A stretch of DNA of 64,000 bases from assembly GCA_964528155.1 (NCBI GenBank), contig CAZGRL010000010.1, forward strand, positions 7,172 through 71,171, written 5' to 3'. Below are positions 42,604-51,691 of the stretch, in pieces. Source of the stretch: G001797105 sp964528155 (GTDB taxonomy: Bacteria > Chloroflexota > Anaerolineae > Anaerolineales > E44-bin32). A model generated the notes under the pieces. That model was given only the letters and a program-made list of their open reading frames with translations. It did not search any database and was not told where the DNA came from. The translations under genes were made by a program, and so were the position numbers. How positions within the stretch are numbered: position 1 is the stretch's first letter; every line of letters starts with the position of its first letter.

Positions 42604-43001
42604 GGTCGGGGGAGCCTGGTATGGGGGTCAATTCCCGAAGTGTCGTAGGCTCTGAAGCCGCCTCGTTCAAGCGGGGAGTACGGGCCTAGCAGGGCATCTC
42701 TGGGTGACCACGGGCGACTACCAGTTCGCGTCCCTCTCTCTAGACTGCGAGCAAATAGGCCCGACCCCCTTAGTCCCCCTCCCCCGGACTGATGCGCAGC
42801 TTGCCTTCCGCGGATGCCCGCCCGGGGGAGGGGGATGAGGTTATTTGGGAAGGAGAGGGGGTAGGGGGTGAGGCCGGAGCCCGGATCGGCTAGGGGCGAA
42901 GTTGGATGATTGCCACGGCCGACGGGCGTGCTAGCGAGATTGTGAGAATGACGGAAGGGAAGTCGGGGGCGCGCAATCCCCGATCGATTGGAGGAAAGAT
43001 C
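42600..43001. other. 402-base intergenic region with C/G-rich inverted repeat
   Basis: No gene recognised. It contains the pcm promoter at the left and a long C-rich/G-rich inverted repeat at 42774-42835, with further G runs to about 42875. The remainder is ordinary sequence between pcm and the sulfite-oxidase-like gene, both on the minus strand. Confidence 0.6.
42774..42835. repeat. 14-bp perfect inverted repeat of C/G runs, 34-base loop
   Basis: TCCCCCTCCCCCGG (42774-42787) pairs exactly with CCGGGGGAGGGGGA (42822-42835). More G runs follow (GGGAAGGAGAGGGGG, TAGGGGGTGAGG to about 42872), giving several G3-5 tracts on the plus strand that could also form a G-quadruplex. It resembles C-rich dispersed repeats of Chloroflexota, but its copy number is unknown here. 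Confidence 0.7.
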
Positions 43002-43646
43002 CTATCCGCGCGTCACGCGCTGCTCTTTCCACACGTCCGCTTCGTTGTGATAGCCGGCCTGCTCCCAGAACCCGAGACGGTCCCGAGCCATGAACTCCAG
43101 GGCCCGCAGCCATTTGCCGCCCTTCCAGAAATAGGAGGTCTTCAGTTCAGGCCGGCCCGGGATCAAGCCGATCACCCCTCTCAGCGGGTAGCCGTGGTCC
43201 GGGGAGATGGGCTGTCGGTCGAGGTATGTCGCCAGAAGGAAGTTGTCCGCCAGGGCAGTTTCGATCGGGATGTTTACAGTGAACCCATATTCGCAGTGCT
43301 GCATGACGAACCTGGCACTTGGTTTCAGAGTGATCAGTCCCTCATCGACCAGTTGGCGGAGCGAGACGCCCTCCCATGTGGTGTCGGTCTTGCTCCATCG
43401 GGTGACGCAATGGATGTCCATCTTGACTTGCTTGCGCGGGAGCTTCTGGAACTCATCCCACGTCCATCGCTTCTCCTCTTCCACTTCTCCGAAGACACGG
43501 AAATCCCACGTCGCCGGATCGAAAGCTGGAACGGGTCCGTAGTGGAGCACGGGGAATTTGTAGGTCAAGGATTGCCCAGGCGGCAACCTCTTCTCTTCTC
43601 GTAAGCGCTCCTCGTCCTGACGTCGCTTGAGTACGTCCGAAAACAT
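43002..43646 (-). CDS. sulfite-oxidase-like molybdopterin oxidoreductase (YuiH type)
   Basis: 214 residues, a minimal molybdopterin domain without haem or dimerisation domains. MDIHCVTRWSKTDTTWEG holds the Mo-ligand Cys80. HCEYGFTVNIPIE, PDHGYPLRGVIGLIPG and KTSYFWKGGKWL are conserved segments of the family. No signal peptide is visible, so it is probably cytoplasmic. Substrate unknown; sulfite is not assured. Divergent from the DUF4139 gene. Confidence 0.9.
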   Translation of the reverse strand: MFSDVLKRRQDEERLREEKRLPPGQSLTYKFPVLHYGPVPAFDPATWDFRVFGEVEEEKRWTWDEFQKLPRKQVKMDIHCVTRWSKTDTTWEGVSLRQLVDEGLITLKPSARFVMQHCEYGFTVNIPIETALADNFLLATYLDRQPISPDHGYPLRGVIGLIPGRPELKTSYFWKGGKWLRALEFMARDRLGFWEQAGYHNEADVWKEQRVTRG

Positions 43647-43820
43647 CTTCGACTCTCCTGTATGTCGGGGAGATTATAGCAAACGGGTCCTTACGGTTCT
43701 CTTACACGGACGGATGGGTGAAAGCCGGCGACATGGCCCGAATCTCCCAATTCCAGGTGGAACTTGGGCGAGGCCTGAAGCGTCTGTGGGATACAGCATC
43801 TCACATCGGAGGAACTTATT

Positions 43821-45365
43821 ATGAACCCCCCGCGCCGCTTCTCCGTGCACCCACTCAGGTTGATATCTCGTTCGGGCACTGCCGGAAAGACTGCCAGGCG
43901 GTTGGCTATCGCCACAGCCGGCCTGGGTCTGCTTGCGCTTGCCTGCGGTTCTCTGCCGGGCGTACAACCTTCGTTGCCGGTGGACACGCCAACCGCCGAA
44001 GCAGCCGATTCCGCCGTGGCATTGACGGTCTACAACAAGGGCACTGCCCTGGTGCAGGATCGTCGACGCTTCGATCTTTCCCAGGGACTGAACCAGATCT
44101 CTTTCGCCGACGTGGCCGCCTCGATCGATCCGACCAGCGTCCTCATCAAGCCCCTCACCCATCCCGGCCGGACGTCGATCCTTGAGCAGAACTACGAGTT
44201 CGATCTTGTGGGCGGCTCTGCACTGCTGGAGAAGTACCTGGATCAACAGATCCTCGTCGTCACCAAGGACGGCAAGGAGTACCGGGGAAAGCTCTTGAGC
44301 GGGCGGGGGGATCTGGTGCTGCAGGAGGGCGGCGGCAAAGTGACCGTCATCAAGCTTGACAACGTGCAGGAATTCTCATTCCCTGAACTCCCCCAGGGGT
44401 TGATCACCAAACCGACCCTTGTCTGGTTGCTCCGGGCTGCGCAGTCCGGGCCGGAAGATCTCGAGGTCACCTACCTGACCGGAGGCCTGACGTGGCAGTC
44501 GGACTACGTGCTGCTCCTGTCAGCCGCCGAGGATGAGGTCGACCTCGACGGATGGGTGACATTGACCAACACCAGCGGCGCCTCATTCATCGATGCCCAG
44601 CTCAAGCTGATCGCCGGAGATCTTCAGAGGACGTCGGACCCCGCTCTGGCGACGCAAGACCTGTATCTGGAGGGCCGCCCTGCGGCGACCGAAGCTCCGA
44701 TCGATCAACGCGAGTTCTTCGAATATCACCTGTACGAGGTGCCCCGTCCCGTCAGTGTGGGGAACAACGAAACCAAGCAGATTGAGTTCGTCTCCACCGC
44801 GGATGTCCCGGCCGAGAAGTTCTTCGTCTACGACGGTCTGCAATGCCGGAGTGGATACTGGTACTGCTACGCCTCGAGCTATCCGCAGACGGATCCATCG
44901 TACGGGGTGGCTTCCAACCCCAAAGTGATGGTGATGGTCGAGTTCGATACAGACGACGTCGAGGCCGATCTGCCGCGAGGCCGGGTGCGCGTTTACCAGG
45001 AAGACATTGACGGCGCGGCCCTCCTCATCGGCGAGGACACGATCGATCACACGCCAAAAGGTGAGAACCTCCGTCTGTACGTAGGGGACGCCTTCGACAT
45101 TGTCGGAGAGCGCGTGCGAACCGACTTCCGCCGACCGACAGACAAGCGCATGGAAGAGGAGTACGCGATCACGCTTCGGAATCACAAGGACGAAGCAGTC
45201 GAGGTGCGCGTGGTCGAGCACCTCTCGCGCTGGACCGAGTGGCGGATCTTCAGCTCAAACGCCGATTACACGAAGCTTGACACCTCGACGATCGAGTTCC
45301 GTGTGCGGATCCCCGCCAACGGTGAGACCCAGGTGAGCTACGGCGTGCGCTACACATGGCCATGA
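43821..45365 (+). CDS. DUF4139 domain lipoprotein
   Basis: 514 residues. Signal sequence ending in the lipobox LALAC. GGAGGA 8 bases before the ATG. The body has VALTVYNKGTALVQDRR, the typical start of DUF4139/mucoidy-inhibitor-like proteins, a QQILVVTKDGKEYRGKL segment, LTWQSDYVLLL, and the C-terminal immunoglobulin-like ITLRNHKDEAVEVRVVEHL. Extracytoplasmic protein of unknown function. It overlaps the next small gene by 4 bases. Confidence 0.85.
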   Translation: MNPPRRFSVHPLRLISRSGTAGKTARRLAIATAGLGLLALACGSLPGVQPSLPVDTPTAEAADSAVALTVYNKGTALVQDRRRFDLSQGLNQISFADVAASIDPTSVLIKPLTHPGRTSILEQNYEFDLVGGSALLEKYLDQQILVVTKDGKEYRGKLLSGRGDLVLQEGGGKVTVIKLDNVQEFSFPELPQGLITKPTLVWLLRAAQSGPEDLEVTYLTGGLTWQSDYVLLLSAAEDEVDLDGWVTLTNTSGASFIDAQLKLIAGDLQRTSDPALATQDLYLEGRPAATEAPIDQREFFEYHLYEVPRPVSVGNNETKQIEFVSTADVPAEKFFVYDGLQCRSGYWYCYASSYPQTDPSYGVASNPKVMVMVEFDTDDVEADLPRGRVRVYQEDIDGAALLIGEDTIDHTPKGENLRLYVGDAFDIVGERVRTDFRRPTDKRMEEEYAITLRNHKDEAVEVRVVEHLSRWTEWRIFSSNADYTKLDTSTIEFRVRIPANGETQVSYGVRYTWP

Positions 45366-45835
45366 TCGGTGGAAAGCGAATGAACAGAACCGTTCGAGTG
45401 ATCCCGTTGATCCTACAGGCCGCCGCAGCGGCAGCGGCCTGTAGGCCCATTGCGAGCGCCACACCGAAGAGAGCACCTGTTGCGCCATATCGCGGCACGA
45501 TGAGTCCCGTCTGCACACCGACCGACGCGCCATCAGTCGAGCTGAGGCTCGAGTCGCCGCTCGGTCCCGAGACGGTGTCCTTCAACCTGTGGCCCCGCAC
45601 TCAGGTGCGGCCCCCCACGACCGTCCGCTTCGATTCCGCTCATCCGATCGGCACGGCGACTTACTGCCCCGCCGGCGGCGAATGCGAACTGGCCGAGTGG
45701 GGAGAGGTCAGGCTCGGCCTATCCGACGATCGGACAGGTGTGACCGGGGAGTGGGCCCTCGGCCTGAGCGGGGGCCGGAGTGCACGCGGGACGTTTGAAG
45801 CCGAATGGTTGCCCATCCAGGCGTATTGCGGTTGA
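45362..45835 (+). CDS. small secreted or lipid-anchored hypothetical protein
   Basis: 157 residues from the ATG at 45362, overlapping the DUF4139 stop (ATGA); an ATG at 45380 is also possible. The N-terminus is basic then hydrophobic and ends QAAAAAAAC, a possible lipobox. The mature part has four further cysteines (VCTPT, YCPAGGECE, AYCG) and beta-rich sequence, but no family I recognise. Probably an outer-surface partner of the DUF4139 lipoprotein. Confidence 0.6.
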   Translation: MIGGKRMNRTVRVIPLILQAAAAAAACRPIASATPKRAPVAPYRGTMSPVCTPTDAPSVELRLESPLGPETVSFNLWPRTQVRPPTTVRFDSAHPIGTATYCPAGGECELAEWGEVRLGLSDDRTGVTGEWALGLSGGRSARGTFEAEWLPIQAYCG

Positions 45836-45854
45836 TTGAGACGGAGGGCGTACT

Positions 45855-46160
45855 TCAGTCGATCAAGCGGCCGACCCTGCGCACGCACGGACGCTGGAAC
45901 ACTTCCAACTCGTGCGGCGCCTCGGCGATTTCCGTGGTGAGATCCTGCCCGGCGAAATATAGTTGCTCATGGAAGCCCGTGCGCCACTTCGGACAGTCGG
46001 TCACGTCGTACACCGTCCCGTCATAAGCCACCAGGCATGGCGCGCCTCGTTCTCCGGTGCCTCGCGTCAGTTCCCGACGGGTCACAGGCCGGTCACCGAT
46101 CACTTCTTTGCCTGACCACGCTGGACAGACGGTCGACACGAGCGAGCGCCGATAGGGCAT
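45855..46160 (-). CDS. cytochrome b5-like haem/steroid-binding domain protein
   Basis: 101 residues at most. VTRRELTRGTGERGAPCLVAYDGTVYDVTDCPKW in overlapping parts matches the small cytochrome b5-like/steroid-binding domain, with GFHEQLYFAGQDLTTEIAEAPH carrying the usual His and ending. The first 25 residues do not fit and no ribosome site precedes the ATG, so the real start may be a downstream GTG. Likely small ligand or haem binding. It follows the ParB/USP fusion gene on the same strand by 45 bases. Confidence 0.7.
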   Translation of the reverse strand: MPYRRSLVSTVCPAWSGKEVIGDRPVTRRELTRGTGERGAPCLVAYDGTVYDVTDCPKWRTGFHEQLYFAGQDLTTEIAEAPHELEVFQRPCVRRVGRLID

Positions 46161-46205
46161 CGGGCTGGAAGATCTGATCTGCAGGTGGACGCTCGAGAGA
46201 CTCCA

Positions 46206-47939
46206 TCAATGGCAGATCAAGACCGGGAAGTGCGCGCCTCGCAGCACTTCATCCACCGTACTCCCCAAAGTGACCTCGAGAACGGGCGGAGCCGAGTATG
46301 CCCCGATCAGAATCAGGTCACAGTCCTGCTGCTCGGCAACCTCCAGGATCGTCGGCGCAACCTTACCCCGCCTTTTCACGTAGGTAGCCTGTACCCCGTG
46401 CGATACGAGGTAGCGCTGGGCGACTTCCATCTCGGATCCGCCGACGCGGGTTTTCTCCTGGACCATGAGGAGCGTCAACTCAAGCTTCCAACGCGCAGTC
46501 AGGTACGTCGCCAGATAGAGCGCTTCGCGCGCCCTCGGGCTGGCGTCATAGGCGAGGAGAATGTGCTTGGGCGCCGTCGGTCCGTGGGGGACAGCCAGGA
46601 TCGGCGGACCGCAACGTTGGATGAGCGTTCGCGCGCCCGAACTCAGCCTGCCGATTGGTTGGTTTGCCGGTGGATGGGCCAGGTCGATCACGACCAGATC
46701 GGCCAGGCTGGCCCTGGAACAGATCGTTTCCGCGATTCTTCCGACCTCGACAGCGAACCTGGACTGGACGCCGGCCTCCTGGCAGCGACGGTCGAACTCA
46801 GTCTTGAGTTCAGCAACCGCGTCATCATCGAGTTGGTCGGCGGCCGGCAGCACGCGCAGACCGAGCACCCTCCCTGACTCCCGCCGAGCAATCTCGATCG
46901 CCTGGGTAAGCGCGGTCCATTCCCGATCATCAGGGCTTACCGGGGCTAGGATGTCGACGAAGACTCGATCATCCGGTCGCGGCTCCAACCTGCGCCTGCG
47001 CCAGTCACCCGGCGGTGGCCCGGCCTCGAACTCGTCCTGGGTCATCGCGGCAAAAAGCTTGCCCCCGAGACTTGATGATCCGGCCTTCGATTGACGCGTC
47101 ACCAGATCGGCGGCGGCGGTTTCTAACTCGACCTCCCAACCCAGCTCGGCTTCCAGCGCGGCTCGGTGCTCCAAGATCCACAGATACAGATCGGCTTCCG
47201 TTCGATCGGGAAAGTCGCGCAAGATTCCTTGCTGACGGATCATACGGATGACCGGCATGTAGACCGTGTCATACCAGTGACTCGCCGCGTCCTCGAGTAA
47301 GATTTCCTTCCCCTCTTCCAACCCCATGAAGTATCGGTGAACCCGGATATGCTCCTCCATGACGTCATAGCCACCGGGCGCGGTCAAGGTTAGATCGGAG
47401 TCCTTTCGGGTCAAGTCGAGATGGGTGCATTCGAGGAATTCGGCGTAGTGGGCCTTGAGGATGATATCGGAGAGGTCCGTCCCGGGTTCGAGCGGGACTT
47501 TGCTGATCACGGGCGTGACGTACGCCTGGACATGGGTCGCGCCCAACTGGCGAGCCACCGACACTCGATGATGCCCATCGCGGACGAAATAGGCATCGCC
47601 CAGCTGGTAGAGCTCAATAGGCGGCAACCCCTTTTGACCATCCACGGCGACGTACACGCGGGCCCAGCGATCCCCGTCGCTGTCGTGTTTGGGCAGGAAA
47701 CTTCGGGTGAAATCCTGATAACGTCCCACGCTACCGACGATGGCGTCGATTCGCACGTCTTTCAGTTCCTGGACGGAGGCCTCTCGCGCCCCGAGTTTCC
47801 GACGGACTTCGTCATACGACAGCAAATCCACCGACCGCCCGGTGAGACGGGCCAGGATCGCTTCAAGAGCGGCCTGTTGACGGGCGCGCTGGAAGTCGCG
47901 AACGGCTGAACCGTAATCGGGAGAAGACGACTCGGACAT
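46206..47939 (-). CDS. ParB-like/DUF4032-like protein fused to two universal-stress domains
   Basis: 577 residues from the ATG at 47939. Residues about 60-145 form a ParB/sulfiredoxin-like fold with YFVRDGHHRVSVARQLG (DGHHR at 121-125). Residues about 150-290 (EEHIRVHRYFMGLEEG, FPDRTEADLYLWILEHR) resemble DUF4032. Two universal-stress domains follow: about 325-455 and 460-577, the second with the nucleotide-loop-like GSTVDEVLRGAHFPVLI end. No signal or membrane segment. A stress-linked regulator or kinase-like switch is possible; function unknown. A TATAAC lies about 14 bases before the ATG. Confidence 0.8.
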   Translation of the reverse strand: MSESSSPDYGSAVRDFQRARQQAALEAILARLTGRSVDLLSYDEVRRKLGAREASVQELKDVRIDAIVGSVGRYQDFTRSFLPKHDSDGDRWARVYVAVDGQKGLPPIELYQLGDAYFVRDGHHRVSVARQLGATHVQAYVTPVISKVPLEPGTDLSDIILKAHYAEFLECTHLDLTRKDSDLTLTAPGGYDVMEEHIRVHRYFMGLEEGKEILLEDAASHWYDTVYMPVIRMIRQQGILRDFPDRTEADLYLWILEHRAALEAELGWEVELETAAADLVTRQSKAGSSSLGGKLFAAMTQDEFEAGPPPGDWRRRRLEPRPDDRVFVDILAPVSPDDREWTALTQAIEIARRESGRVLGLRVLPAADQLDDDAVAELKTEFDRRCQEAGVQSRFAVEVGRIAETICSRASLADLVVIDLAHPPANQPIGRLSSGARTLIQRCGPPILAVPHGPTAPKHILLAYDASPRAREALYLATYLTARWKLELTLLMVQEKTRVGGSEMEVAQRYLVSHGVQATYVKRRGKVAPTILEVAEQQDCDLILIGAYSAPPVLEVTLGSTVDEVLRGAHFPVLICH

Positions 47940-48075
47940 GGCCGCCAAGTTATATCACGTCAGGGGAAACGACGCGGAATTTCGGGCAGCAGGTGCGCAA
48001 AGACAGGCATCGCCCGGGCCCTGGGCCGATGATCCGTCGGGCAAACCCGCTCGCCTGACGGCCGCGCCGTCGCGT

Positions 48076-48633
48076 TCAGGCGTCCTTGAAGAGGGGCAGA
48101 TGCCCCAATGCCAGAATATCCCGCCAGGCATCAGGGTCGCCCTCGGTGAAGACCGCCCCGGATTTGACAACCTCGGCCCCGGCCATCTGCATCAGCTTCT
48201 GCATGCCTTTCAAGGTCGAGCCGGTGCTGATGACATCATCGATGAGGACGACGCGCTTGCCCTCGACCAGCGCACGATCCTTTTCGTCCAGATACAGCGT
48301 CTGCGGTTCCCCGGTGGTGATGGAGACCGTCTGGGCCTGAAGCGCCTGCCCCATATAGATCTTGTACACTTTGCGCAGGATGATGTATGACTTGCCGGTG
48401 GCCCGCCCGAGCGCGTGTGCCAAGGGGATGCTCTTGGCCTCGGCCGTGACCAGGACGTCGTAGTCAAGACTCTGCAACTTGTCGGCCAGAGCCCTGGCGC
48501 AGGCCTCGACCAACTCGGTGTCACCCAGAATGTTCAGGACGGCGATCCGCAAGCCGGGAGCAACCTCAAACAGAGGCAGGCGGCGTTTCACCCCGGCAAT
48601 CTCCACCGCATATGTATCTCGCTCTGGCAGCAT
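48076..48633 (-). CDS. apt: adenine/purine phosphoribosyltransferase family protein
   Basis: 185 residues from the ATG at 48633 (GGAGAGGAG before it). The PRPP-binding motif VVLIDDVISTGST spans 128-140, and LVTAEAKSIPLAHALG is the adenine-side segment of Apt-type enzymes, with YIILRKVYKIYMG following. It salvages a purine base to its nucleotide. The rather short N-terminal hood and the sequence KIYMG leave xanthine or hypoxanthine as possible substrates. Divergent from an ArsR gene. Confidence 0.82.
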   Translation of the reverse strand: MLPERDTYAVEIAGVKRRLPLFEVAPGLRIAVLNILGDTELVEACARALADKLQSLDYDVLVTAEAKSIPLAHALGRATGKSYIILRKVYKIYMGQALQAQTVSITTGEPQTLYLDEKDRALVEGKRVVLIDDVISTGSTLKGMQKLMQMAGAEVVKSGAVFTEGDPDAWRDILALGHLPLFKDA

Positions 48634-48697
48634 CCCGGCGCTCCTCTCCGACCTTGACCGGCGTTGCAAAGCTGGTATCCTTGGTTCGATCCCTATC

Positions 48698-48707
48698 GAA
48701 TTAATTC
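48698..48707. promoter_or_regulatory. GAATTAATTC palindrome upstream of arsR-type gene
   Basis: A 10-bp perfect AT-rich palindrome in the divergent apt/arsR gap, directly before the GGAGG ribosome site of the ArsR gene. A likely binding site for the regulator. Confidence 0.45.
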
Positions 48708-48720
48708 AACGGAGGTAGAA

Positions 48721-49101
48721 CTGGAGCCATCCCATCCGGAAGCGATCTTGCTACAAGGGTTGAAAGCCCTGGCCGACGAAACCCGACTGAACATCCTGGC
48801 CCTGCTCTCGCAGGCGCCCCACACTGGAGAGCAAATGGCCGCGTTGCTCGACCTCAGGGCTTCAACGATCTCGCACCATCTGGCGCGGCTGAGGCAGGCC
48901 GGATTGGTTCGCGCCGAAGCCGAAAGCTATTATAGCGTATACCGCTGTGAGGCGGGCTCGCTTGACGCAATCGCACACCAACTCACTTCAGTTGAAGCAC
49001 TCAGGCGAATAGCGGACTCGCTCTACGAAGATGCGCACGCGCGGCTGCAGCGGAAAGACTCTCGCCGTCGGGACCGCAAACCGCGGACGAGCCGGGGCTA
49101 G
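48721..49101 (+). CDS. ArsR-type winged-helix regulator
   Basis: 126 residues if translation starts at CTG 48721, 5 bases after GGAGG; an ATG at 48664 exists but would read through a promoter-like AT-rich palindrome. The ArsR core is LKALADETRLNILALLSQA, MAALLDLRASTISHHL and LRQAGLVRAEAESYYSVY. Arg-rich C-terminus. Start codon uncertain. It may regulate itself or apt. Confidence 0.8.
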   Translation: MEPSHPEAILLQGLKALADETRLNILALLSQAPHTGEQMAALLDLRASTISHHLARLRQAGLVRAEAESYYSVYRCEAGSLDAIAHQLTSVEALRRIADSLYEDAHARLQRKDSRRRDRKPRTSRG

Positions 49102-49997
49102 CGTTCGAGGCGGAAGTCGTAAATCCCCTCTTTCAGCGGCCATCGCCGGCCGCAATCACCACACGTCACGCCGCGCGGCCCTTCGCGCACGCTCAACGAT
49201 CGACACGCGGCGCAGCGCCAGATGCTGGCGGCCAACGGCTGGCGGCGGACCCCCAGGGCTGCGGCGCGCAGGAACACGCTCGGGCTGAGTTGAGCCAACC
49301 CCCCGGTGGACTGCGCCAGGGTCTCCAATGCATTGATCAGCCACGCGGGGATCCAGCGTTTGAGTACGGGCAGCCGGAAATATGAGACGGCCAGCTGCCG
49401 GCCGATGCGGAAGTCCGCCATCGTCAGCCAGCGCCGAATCGCCCGTGGGTGGAAATTGAAATTCAGCTCGGCGAACTCGATCATCTCCAAATCAAACGGA
49501 CTCCATGTCTGCCGGCCGATGGCTCGGCGCAAGATGGCCTTGAGATTCTGCTTGTTGGCAAACTCGAGGATGAAGACTGCCTCGGGCGCCAGGGTCTGAC
49601 GGATCGCCGCCAGCGCCGCCGCCGGGTCGGCCATGTGATGCAGAGTCCGGATCATGGTCGCCGTGTCGAACACCTCCGGCGCGAACGGCAGTTGGTAGAC
49701 ATCCGCCGCAACGTATCGATACTTCGAGTCGGAGCCGAGCCGCGTTCGGGCTTGCTCGAGTTGCGTCCGCGAATAATCCAGCAAGACGATCTCGCCGAAG
49801 CCACGATAGCGCGGCGTGTTACGCCCGGCGCCGGTGCCGACCTCAAGCAGGCGCTCTCCACCTTCGGGGAGAAGGCGACGCAGGGCGACTGCTTCCGCCC
49901 TGTCCTCGTAGGCGCGATCTTCCGCCTCCCAGAAACGCGCCTGGTAGTCAGAGCCTTCGTAGTCACAGATTGGAATGGGACGACCATTCGTCGTCAT
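49098..49997 (-). CDS. SAM-dependent methyltransferase with C-terminal zinc ribbon
   Basis: 299 residues. Class I SAM motif EVGTGAG at 52-58, then LLDYSRTQLEQA and RTLHHMADPAAALAAI. A C-terminal ribbon (about 263-299) carries CAAC and CGDC pairs. Such methyltransferase-plus-ribbon proteins act on lipids, rRNA or small molecules; the target is not clear. It converges with the ArsR gene, overlapping its end by 4 bases. Confidence 0.82.
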   Translation of the reverse strand: MTTNGRPIPICDYEGSDYQARFWEAEDRAYEDRAEAVALRRLLPEGGERLLEVGTGAGRNTPRYRGFGEIVLLDYSRTQLEQARTRLGSDSKYRYVAADVYQLPFAPEVFDTATMIRTLHHMADPAAALAAIRQTLAPEAVFILEFANKQNLKAILRRAIGRQTWSPFDLEMIEFAELNFNFHPRAIRRWLTMADFRIGRQLAVSYFRLPVLKRWIPAWLINALETLAQSTGGLAQLSPSVFLRAAALGVRRQPLAASIWRCAACRSLSVREGPRGVTCGDCGRRWPLKEGIYDFRLER

Positions 49998-50129
49998 CGA
50001 ATACCCGGATCCCCGCCTCGGCTCACCTTCTCCACGGATTGTACCTTCGAAGCTGCCCGCGACCCATTGAGCTCGCGTTGGATGTCATGACGCTCCGCTG
50101 CGTGTGTGTTCGAGGGGTTGCGCTGTCGG

Positions 50130-50876
50130 CTACTCTTCGAAGCGCGAATCGTCGATCATCCGGCGGAGCGAATCCTCATCCTCAGACGGGGCAGGGATCC
50201 TTGCCGTCTGATCAGTCAGGCGCGCTTCGGCTTCCGACAGCTGCTGTGGGCTCGCTCTCGACGCCATCATCCACTTGCCGCAATGTGGGCATCGCTCAAG
50301 CCGCGTCCCAAATAACCTGAGGGTGACGATGTGCCGGCTGAAGGGCAGACCGCAACGCCGGCAGACGGCGCCGCCGGCCAGCCCGTACTCCCCGATGCCT
50401 CTTCCCCGCCGCACCCCGCCCCCCAGGAGCGGCCCGACAATCGCCAGGATGCTCACGACGAGCACGATCCCCAGAACCGGCATGACAATCTGCAGAGTGG
50501 AGTTGCGCGCCGCATCCGGACTGACGAACTCCACGGCTAGAACATTGCTCTCCAGAGTCTCCCCAGAGGCGGAAGTGGCGACTGCTGACAGATCGTGCCG
50601 CCCCAGGTCGTAGGCTCCCGTGTCGAATGTGATCCTGAAGGGTGAAGTCGTGGCATCCCCGATCGGCACACCGTCGATCAGAAACGTCACCTGGCGCAAA
50701 TCAACCGGGCCGGAAGCAGTCAGACGGAACCTTCCCTGTATTCGGCCTCCCAGGCTGAAGCCGTTGAGTTTGGCTAGCCTGAGCTCCACCCCTGCTACCG
50801 GTGTTTGCGCCTCTGCCTTGAGGGCGGGAACACTCAGCGCCAGTGCAATCAGCAAGAAGCCAAAGCTTCGACGCAA
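50130..50876 (-). CDS. secreted/membrane protein with Ig-like domain, one membrane helix and zinc ribbon
   Basis: 248 residues. Signal peptide (FGFLLIALALSVPALKAEA), an Ig-like domain (about 28-118, VTFLIDGVPIGDATTSPF), a membrane helix (about 128-150, IVMPVLGIVLVVSILAIVG), then a cytoplasmic zinc ribbon with CRRCG and CPHCG pairs. Acidic tail. No family name known to me. It starts 6 bases after the ABC permease gene and is probably part of that exporter operon. Confidence 0.7.
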   Translation of the reverse strand: MRRSFGFLLIALALSVPALKAEAQTPVAGVELRLAKLNGFSLGGRIQGRFRLTASGPVDLRQVTFLIDGVPIGDATTSPFRITFDTGAYDLGRHDLSAVATSASGETLESNVLAVEFVSPDAARNSTLQIVMPVLGIVLVVSILAIVGPLLGGGVRRGRGIGEYGLAGGAVCRRCGLPFSRHIVTLRLFGTRLERCPHCGKWMMASRASPQQLSEAEARLTDQTARIPAPSEDEDSLRRMIDDSRFEE

Positions 50877-50882
50877 GGTTGG

Positions 50883-51671
50883 CTATCTCCAGCGGGTGAG
50901 GATCGTCTCCCGCTCGAAGAGCTGCGTGGCGAAAGTCAACAGCACGGCATCCACCAGGACGAGTGCCCCAGCCATGAGCAGGATCAGACGCTCATTGATA
51001 TAGATCAGGCCAGCGATCTGCCCAAAGAAAAGGCCCAGCAACGGCAGGATGACGAGCATCGAAACCTGCTCGGCGACTCGCGGATCGTTCACCCTCGAGG
51101 AAACCATGACGGCCACACTAACAGCCGCCAGCGCCAAGAGTGGCCCGACGATGAATACCGCCACGAGCCAAACTGGATCGAAGAGCTTGGCCGTCACCCC
51201 CGGACTGACAGCAATCATACGGACGCCAACGGCAAAGACGCCAAAACCGAGCCACGTGACTACAATCGCAGGCAACGATGCCGCCAGAGCCTTGCCTCCC
51301 AGCAATTCCAGAGTCGATATCGGTGCCGCCAGCACCGGCTCGAGCGTGCGGGTGGCTTTCTCTCCGACGATGCTGTACGCAGCGATCGTCACCGGGATAG
51401 CCAGGGGCATGAGCATGTAGAGAAGCAGGAACGTGCTCACGAGATAGTACTGGCCGCATTCATCGCCGCTCAATCCCTGGCAGACCTGCGCGAATTGAGG
51501 CGGCATGTCCGTCGACGAAAGCCCGGCGCCGCCCCCTGAGCGCGTCGCATACAGGATCCCCAGCGGAAGCGCCGTAAGCATCAGCGGAAGAAAGGCGATG
51601 GTGAACAAGACAAAACGATTCTTGAATACCTCGGCCCATTCCTTGCGGGTTACAACCCACAGCTTGTGCAC
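50883..51671 (-). CDS. ABC-2 type exporter permease (first system)
   Basis: 262 residues from the GTG at 51671, preceded by GGAGG; an ATG at 51695 overlapping the ATPase stop is also possible. HKLWVVTRKEWAEVFKNR is the typical N-terminus of Na+/drug-type ABC-2 permeases. About six membrane segments follow and GEKATRTLEPVLAAPIST is the characteristic cytosolic loop. Works with the ATPase encoded just upstream; exported substrate unknown. Confidence 0.88.
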   Translation of the reverse strand: MHKLWVVTRKEWAEVFKNRFVLFTIAFLPLMLTALPLGILYATRSGGGAGLSSTDMPPQFAQVCQGLSGDECGQYYLVSTFLLLYMLMPLAIPVTIAAYSIVGEKATRTLEPVLAAPISTLELLGGKALAASLPAIVVTWLGFGVFAVGVRMIAVSPGVTAKLFDPVWLVAVFIVGPLLALAAVSVAVMVSSRVNDPRVAEQVSMLVILPLLGLFFGQIAGLIYINERLILLMAGALVLVDAVLLTFATQLFERETILTRWR

Positions 51672-51691
51672 TTTCTGTCCTCCAGACCGGA

